Below, piece by piece: positions 33,665-38,286 of a DNA stretch of 38,286 bases. Position numbers and translations under genes: made by a program. The DNA comes from CAZWEZ01 sp964632795. Lineage in GTDB: Bacteria; Pseudomonadota; Alphaproteobacteria; Rhodospirillales; 2-02-FULL-58-16. The notes beneath the pieces are model-generated. The model saw only the letters and a list, made by a program, of their open reading frames with translations. It did no database searches and had not been told where the DNA came from. The stretch lies in contig CAZWEZ010000027.1 of assembly GCA_964632795.1 (NCBI GenBank), forward strand, positions 1-38,286, in the 5' to 3' direction. Numbering within the stretch: position 1 is the stretch's first letter; the number at the start of each line of letters is the position of its first letter.

Positions 33665-33704
33665 ATGCACAATTAATAACTATCATATGCACAATCAATA
33701 ACTA
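33665..33704. promoter_or_regulatory. Tandem 18-bp direct repeats (candidate operator)
   Basis: ATGCACAATTAATAACTA at 33665-33682 and ATGCACAATCAATAACTA at 33687-33704 differ at one base and are spaced 22 bp apart, two helical turns. A weaker third unit begins near 33707. They sit just downstream of the predicted start of transcription of the XRE gene, a position suited to repression. Confidence 0.6.
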
Positions 33705-33716
33705 CCGTGCAATTTC

Positions 33717-33744
33717 ATAATATACTAATTTCAAGAAAGTTCAA
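33717..33744 (-). promoter_or_regulatory. Candidate promoter of the XRE gene
   Basis: TTGAAC (33744-33739) and TATTAT (33722-33717) are separated by 16 bp on the minus strand, close to the sigma-70 consensus and in a strongly AT-rich region. It implies an untranslated leader of about 175 nt before ATG 33533. Confidence 0.55.
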
Positions 33745-33796
33745 GGTCAATGCGAGAAATCAAAAGATCGTATGCAAGGGGTGGTAGTGGCACCTG

Positions 33797-35404
33797 TTAA
33801 TTTTCCCTTAAGTAGTTTTCCCTAGCATAGGACAGCCATATCCCCCCCCCCAGGGTGGCCAGCAGGACTGCCAGCACAACCCAGTCGCCCAGCCGTCCAT
33901 AGGGCGTGGTCCCCTCCAGGGCGACCGGCAGGTCGCTGTCGAGCACGCCCTCGCGGCCCAGTTCCAGGCGTCCCCGGGTCCGCCCGTAGGCGTCGACCAC
34001 CGCCGAGATCCCGGTGTTGGCCACCCGGACCAGGGGCAGCCCTTCCTCGACCGCCCTCAGGCGGGCGGCGGCGAAGTGCTGGTAGGGCCCCGGGGTGCGG
34101 CCGTACCAGGCGTCGTTGGTCAGGTTGAGCAGCCACTGGGGGCGGTCCCCGGGGTCGGCCACCCGTCCCGGGAAGATGACCTCGTAGCAGATCAGCGGGC
34201 TGACCGGCGGCAGGCCCGGCCAGCGGAGCGTCCTCAGCCCCGGCCCCGGCGTATAGCCGGTGCTCCCGGCGGTGATCTTGGCGAACCGGAGGAGGCGGGG
34301 GAACGGCACGTACTCGCCGAAGGGGACCAGGTGGAACTTGTCGTAGACGCCGGCCACCGCGCCTTGGGGATCGACCGCGACGATGCTGTTCCAGATGCGG
34401 AACGGTTCCTCTCCCGGCGGCGTCGAGCGCGGCGCGCCGACGATCATCAGGCCGTCGGGCGCCGCCGCGCCGATCACCGCCAAAAGCTCGGGATCGTCGG
34501 TCAGGAAATAGGGAACCGAGGTCTCGGCCCAGATGACGTGGCTCGGCGGTTGCTCGCCGGGGGCGGTGGCGACGCTCATCCGCAACTGGCGGGATATGTG
34601 CTGCCAGCGCAGCTCGGGCTTCCATTTGAGGCGTTGTTCGATGTTGGGCTGGACCAGGCGCAGGCGGACCCCCGGCACCGTCTCGTCGCCGGCCCCGGCC
34701 AGCCGCGCCACGCCGCCGCCCCAGACCGCGACGAGCACCGCCAGCACGGCGACCACCGGCGCCGTCCGGCGAACCGTCGAGCTCCCCTCGTCGGCCAGCA
34801 CGGCGGGCATCGCCGCCACCGTCACGGCGAGCAGGCTGAGCCCGTAGACCCCGCTCACCGCGGCGCCCTGGATGACGCCGTCCGACACCGTCCACACGGT
34901 GCCCATCAGGTTCCAGGGGAAGCCGGTCAGCGCCCATCCCCGGAGCCACTCCATGGCCACCCACCAGGCGGCGAGGATCAGCACCCGCCCGCTCCCGGCG
35001 TTCCCCGGGCGGTTCCCCGACAGGGCGGCGCAGGTTCTGTGGGTCAGCAGCGCGGCGGCGCCCGGGAACAACGCCAGCCCGCCGGCCAGCCCGAACACCG
35101 CGAACGGCACCATCCACCCGAAGCGCTCGGGAAACGTCAGCAGCGCGAAGGCGATCCAGTAGAGGCCGGCGGTGAAGTATCCGAAGCCGAACCACCACCC
35201 GGCGGCGAAGGCCCGCCGGGGCCGGCCGGCCGAGTCGATCAGCCACACCAGGCCGACGAACGACGGCACCAGGACGATCAGCAGGTGCAGCGGCGGCAGG
35301 GCGAACGCCGCCGCCGCCCCGAGCCCGGCCGCCACCCCGTGGCGCCGCCATCCCGAGGCGGCGGCGACGGCCTCGCGCCACCGCCGCGGACCGGCCGCCG
35401 GCAT
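33797..35404 (-). CDS. lnt: Apolipoprotein N-acyltransferase
   Basis: An inner-membrane enzyme that adds the third acyl chain to lipoproteins. The N-terminal 230 residues form about seven or eight hydrophobic helices; the rest is a periplasmic nitrilase domain with the triad visible as Glu in WAETSVPYF, Lys in YDKFHLVPFGEYVP and Cys in ICYEVIFP. A last helix precedes the C-terminus. It is 535 aa. ATG 35404 shares its A with the ybeY stop (TGATG); a TTG one codon earlier is also possible. It matures lipoproteins such as the BON and LpoA-like proteins of this window. Confidence 0.95.
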   Translation of the reverse strand: MPAAGPRRWREAVAAASGWRRHGVAAGLGAAAAFALPPLHLLIVLVPSFVGLVWLIDSAGRPRRAFAAGWWFGFGYFTAGLYWIAFALLTFPERFGWMVPFAVFGLAGGLALFPGAAALLTHRTCAALSGNRPGNAGSGRVLILAAWWVAMEWLRGWALTGFPWNLMGTVWTVSDGVIQGAAVSGVYGLSLLAVTVAAMPAVLADEGSSTVRRTAPVVAVLAVLVAVWGGGVARLAGAGDETVPGVRLRLVQPNIEQRLKWKPELRWQHISRQLRMSVATAPGEQPPSHVIWAETSVPYFLTDDPELLAVIGAAAPDGLMIVGAPRSTPPGEEPFRIWNSIVAVDPQGAVAGVYDKFHLVPFGEYVPFPRLLRFAKITAGSTGYTPGPGLRTLRWPGLPPVSPLICYEVIFPGRVADPGDRPQWLLNLTNDAWYGRTPGPYQHFAAARLRAVEEGLPLVRVANTGISAVVDAYGRTRGRLELGREGVLDSDLPVALEGTTPYGRLGDWVVLAVLLATLGGGIWLSYARENYLREN

Positions 35405-35928
35405 CAAGACGTCTCCCGGTCGGGATAGGGGTTGGCGAGGCCGAGGCGCGACAGCGCCCGGATCTCGATGGCTTCCATCGCCGCCGCCGCCGCCTCGTCC
35501 TGGTGGTCGTGGCCGAGCAGATGCAGCACCCCATGGACCACCAGATGGCTGAGGTGGTCGGCCAGGAGGCAGCCCTCGGCGGCGGCCTCGGCGGCCGCCG
35601 TCTCGAAGGCGACGACCACGTCGCCCAGCATCACCGGCATCCCGGGCCCGGCCCCTTCCGGCGGCGCGGCGCCGTCCAGGTTGGCGAAGGACAGCACATT
35701 GGTGGCCGCGTCATGGCCCCGGTAGTCCCGGTTGAGGGTCCGCGTCAGGGCGTCGTCGGCCAGCACCAGAGAGGCCTCCGCCGGCGCCGCGGGCAGGGTG
35801 CCGGCCTCCTCGGCGGCGGCCTCGAAGGCCGCCCGGGCGGCCCGCCGGGCCACCTCCTCGACCGCGGCGACGGCCGCCGACCAATCGGCACAGGGGACCG
35901 TGACGTCGATGTCCGGAACCTCAGTCAT
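35404..35928 (-). CDS. ybeY: Endoribonuclease YbeY
   Basis: A 174-aa zinc-dependent endoribonuclease involved in 16S rRNA 3'-end maturation and 70S quality control. The metal site is HLVVHGVLHLLGHDH (H-x3-H-x5-H), with LNRDYRGHDAATNVLSF upstream. It overlaps phoH by 4 nt at its start and lnt at its stop. In many alphaproteobacteria a CorC-type gene lies between ybeY and lnt; none is present here. Confidence 0.96.
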   Translation of the reverse strand: MTEVPDIDVTVPCADWSAAVAAVEEVARRAARAAFEAAAEEAGTLPAAPAEASLVLADDALTRTLNRDYRGHDAATNVLSFANLDGAAPPEGAGPGMPVMLGDVVVAFETAAAEAAAEGCLLADHLSHLVVHGVLHLLGHDHQDEAAAAAMEAIEIRALSRLGLANPYPDRETS

Positions 35929-36974
35929 GCTCCGTTTTTGGGGGGGGCGGCCCCGCCTTCGCCGGGGTCTTCCTCGGTCTCGTAACGGGCCGCGGTGTGC
36001 CGGCGGTTTTCGGCGCGGTCGTAAGCGCGGACGATCTCGGAGACGAGATGGTGGCGCATGACATCGTGGTCGGTGAAGTGGACGACGCCGACGCCGGGGA
36101 TGCCCTCGAGGATGTCCAACGACTCGCTCAGGCCCGAGCGCACCCCGCGGGGCAGGTCGACCTGCGACAGGTCGCCGGTGACCACCATTCTCGAGTTCTC
36201 GCCGAGTCGGGTCAGCAGCATCTTGATCTGCATCGGCGTCGTGTTCTGGGCCTCGTCCAGGATGACGAAGGCGTTGGCCAGGGTGCGCCCGCGCATGAAG
36301 GCCAGCGGCGCCACCTCGATCTCGTTGTTCTCCAGGCGCTTGGCGACCTGGTTGCCGGGCAGCATGTCGTACAGGGCGTCGTAGAGGGGCCGCAGGTAGG
36401 GGTCCACCTTGTCGCGCATGTCGCCGGGCAGGAAGCCCAGGTGCTCGCCGGCCTCGACCGCCGGGCGCGACAGGATGATGCGGTCGACCTCGCCGGTGAT
36501 CAGCCCCTCGACCGCCTTGGCCACCGCCAGATAGGTCTTGCCGGTGCCGGCCGGGCCGAGGCCGAACACCAGATCGTAGCGGTCGATGGCCCTGAGGTAG
36601 GCAGCCTGGGTCGGCGAGCGCGGCGAGATCGAGCGCTTGCGGGTCTTGATGGTCAGCTCGGCGTCGGCGATGTCGCCGTCTCCGGCGGCCGCCATCCGGA
36701 GCACCGCGTCGACCTCCTCGGGGCCCACCGCCAGACCCTTGACGAGCCGCCCGTAGAGGCCGTCGAGCACGGTCCGCGCCGTGCTCACCTCCGCTTCGGG
36801 GCCGACGATGGTGATCTCGTTGCCCCGGGCGTGGATGGCGACGTCCAAGGCCTGCTCGATGCGCGCCAGATGGCTGTCGTGGGAGCCGAAAAGCTGGATC
36901 ACCAGGCCGTTGTCGTCGAACGACAGCCGTCCCGGTTGGGCCTTGGCGGCGGCCGGCTTGCGTTTGGCGCTCAC
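35925..36974 (-). CDS. PhoH-like ATPase
   Basis: A 349-aa protein with an N-terminal KH-like segment (about 20-80) and a RecA-like ATPase domain: Walker A GPAGTGKT at 140-147, and Walker B VILDEAQNTTPMQIKMLLTR, where DEAQ is typical. PhoH proteins are linked to RNA metabolism and often accompany YbeY; the exact role is not established. The start is GTG 36974, overlapping the miaB stop (GTGA). Confidence 0.94.
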   Translation of the reverse strand: MSAKRKPAAAKAQPGRLSFDDNGLVIQLFGSHDSHLARIEQALDVAIHARGNEITIVGPEAEVSTARTVLDGLYGRLVKGLAVGPEEVDAVLRMAAAGDGDIADAELTIKTRKRSISPRSPTQAAYLRAIDRYDLVFGLGPAGTGKTYLAVAKAVEGLITGEVDRIILSRPAVEAGEHLGFLPGDMRDKVDPYLRPLYDALYDMLPGNQVAKRLENNEIEVAPLAFMRGRTLANAFVILDEAQNTTPMQIKMLLTRLGENSRMVVTGDLSQVDLPRGVRSGLSESLDILEGIPGVGVVHFTDHDVMRHHLVSEIVRAYDRAENRRHTAARYETEEDPGEGGAAPPKNGA

Positions 36975-38286
36975 CCGCCGGCCCTTTGCGTGGCGACCCC
37001 GGCCAGGCTGTTGGCGTAGCCGGCCTCGATGCGCAGCTCGGCGATCGAGCCCAGCATCTCGGCCCCGGCCTCGACGTGGACCGGCTGCATGTAGGGGCTG
37101 CGTCCGACCAGTTGTCCGGGAAGCCGCCCCGGGCGGTCGAGCAGCACCGGCAGGACGCGGCCGACGCAGGATTCGTTGAAGGTGCGCTGGTGGCGGTTCA
37201 GGACCTCCTGGAGGGCGGCCAGGCGCTGCTCCTTGACGGCGTCTTCGACCTGGCCGTCGGCCGCCGCCGCCGGGGTTCCGGGGCGGGGGCTGTACTTGAA
37301 GGAGTAGGCCTGGATGAAGCCGATCTCCTCGATCAGCTCGACGGTGGCCCGGAAATCGTCGTCACTCTCGCCGGGGAAGCCGACGATGAAGTCCGACGAC
37401 AGGGCGATGTCGGAGCGCGCGGCGCGCAGCCGGCCGACCAGCCGGCGGTAGTCGTCGGCGCCGTGGCGGCGGTTCATGGCCTCGAGCACGCGGTCCGAGC
37501 CCGACTGCACCGGCAGGTGGAGGAACGGCATCAACTGGGGGACCTCGCGGTGGGCGGCGATCAGCCCGTGGTCCATGTCGGCGGGATAGGAGGTGGTGTA
37601 GCGGATCCGCTCGACGCCGTCGATTTCGCCGACGGCGGCGATCAGCCGGCCCAGCCCCGATTCCGTTCCGTCATCGCGACGGCCGTGGTAGGCGTTGACG
37701 TTCTGGCCCAGCAGGGTGATCTCGCGGACCCCGGCGGCGGCCAGGCGGCGGGTCTCGGCGACGACCTCGGCGACGGGCCGCGAGTACTCCGCGCCCCGGG
37801 TGTAGGGGACCACGCAGAAGGTGCAGAACTTGTCGCATCCCTCCTGGACGGTCAGGAAGGCCGAACTGCCGGTGGCCGTCGTCGCCTCGGGAAGGAGGCC
37901 GAACTTGGGTTGGGCGGGGAACTCGGTATCGACCACGGCGCTCCCGGTCGCCTCCAGGCGGGCCAGCATGGCCGGCAGGCGGTGGTAGGTCTGGGGGCCG
38001 AAGACCAAGTCGACGTGGGGGGCGCGCCGGGTGATCTCGGCGCCCTCGGCCTGGGCGACGCAGCCGGCGACGGCCAGGACCATGCCGACGCCGCGGCGCG
38101 CCCTGGCTTCCTTGAGGCGGCGCAGCCGGCCCAGTTCCGAATAGACCTTCTCGGCGGCCTTCTCGCGGACGTGGCAGGTGTTGAGGATGACCACCTCGGC
38201 CTCGGCGGGGTCCTCGACCTGGATATAGCCGAGGGGCGCCAGGACGTCCGCCATGCGCGCGGAATCGTAGACGTTCATCTGACAGC
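36971..38286 (-). CDS. miaB: tRNA-2-methylthio-N6-dimethylallyladenosine synthase MiaB (N-terminus beyond window)
   Basis: A radical-SAM methylthiotransferase that converts i6A37 to ms2i6A37 in tRNAs. The window edge reads in frame as C-Q-MNVYDSARMADVLAPLGY, i.e. the middle of the usual YGCQMN motif, so the first Fe-S Cys is at the edge and the true start (about 20 residues on) lies outside. Further cluster cysteines are in NTCHVREKA and VAGCVAQ; the radical-SAM motif is CDKFCTFCVVPYTRG; the C-terminus is a TRAM domain. It is the first gene of the miaB-phoH-ybeY-lnt operon in this window. Confidence 0.97.
   Translation of the reverse strand, partial: CQMNVYDSARMADVLAPLGYIQVEDPAEAEVVILNTCHVREKAAEKVYSELGRLRRLKEARARRGVGMVLAVAGCVAQAEGAEITRRAPHVDLVFGPQTYHRLPAMLARLEATGSAVVDTEFPAQPKFGLLPEATTATGSSAFLTVQEGCDKFCTFCVVPYTRGAEYSRPVAEVVAETRRLAAAGVREITLLGQNVNAYHGRRDDGTESGLGRLIAAVGEIDGVERIRYTTSYPADMDHGLIAAHREVPQLMPFLHLPVQSGSDRVLEAMNRRHGADDYRRLVGRLRAARSDIALSSDFIVGFPGESDDDFRATVELIEEIGFIQAYSFKYSPRPGTPAAAADGQVEDAVKEQRLAALQEVLNRHQRTFNESCVGRVLPVLLDRPGRLPGQLVGRSPYMQPVHVEAGAEMLGSIAELRIEAGYANSLAGVATQRAGG

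Overview
The window reads as chromosomal core sequence of a GC-rich alphaproteobacterium, most like the Rhodospirillales. The evidence is the gene order (hslU-hslV / hisB-DUF2628-hisH-hisA-hisF; rimP-nusA-ylxR-infB-rbfA-truB-rpsO-pnp; miaB-phoH-ybeY-lnt; PBP activator / rsmI-yraN-BON-gshB), an Irr-type Fur regulator, a SAM-II-type aptamer in front of metK, and a YlxR+L7Ae fusion. Ten Ns at 24797-24806 mark an assembly gap inside truB.

Layout. 1-54 is one arm of a dispersed inverted-repeat element. 100-7620 holds an LpoA-like lipoprotein (minus), then rsmI, yraN, a BON lipoprotein, a SirB1-like protein and gshB (plus, mostly overlapping or close), a cold-shock protein with a structured leader, and a ComM-type AAA+ protein. 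7661-8364 is a repeat-rich accessory island with a broken GxxExxY gene and an 'empty' copy of its flanking repeats. 8371-13025 (minus) is the histidine operon hisB-DUF2628-hisH-hisA-hisF followed by HIT and a DMT exporter; a 161-bp palindromic element sits between hisA and hisF, and hisE is reduced to a short relic. hslVU is divergent from hisB. 15203-16800 holds a 2-hydroxyacid dehydrogenase and a secreted SH3 protein. 16808-19885 is an iron/redox cluster: irr, rubrerythrin, a two-CCG Fe-S protein and DUF3501, with an Irr-box (ICE)-like palindrome next to the rubrerythrin promoter. 20042-32735 is the translation and RNA-decay block: metK, trmB, rimP, nusA, ylxR, infB, rbfA, truB, rpsO, pnp, then a nitronate-monooxygenase-like protein. 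33048-38286 holds an XRE regulator with an AT-rich control region, and lnt, ybeY, phoH and miaB (miaB runs off the right edge).

How they work together. Most genes are housekeeping: rRNA and tRNA modification, ribosome maturation, mRNA decay, proteolysis, histidine and glutathione synthesis, and lipoprotein maturation. The regulatory signals are the less ordinary part: a probable SAM-II aptamer before metK, a hairpin/U-tract attenuator before rimP-nusA, an ICE-like site before rubrerythrin, and 22-bp-spaced direct repeats at the promoter of the XRE gene. No prophage, CRISPR array, tRNA or rRNA was seen. I do not see a clearly new multi-gene system. The best leads are the irr/rubrerythrin/CCG/DUF3501 unit, the GxxExxY cassette and its empty derivative, and the hisA-hisF palindromic element together with the hisE relic.
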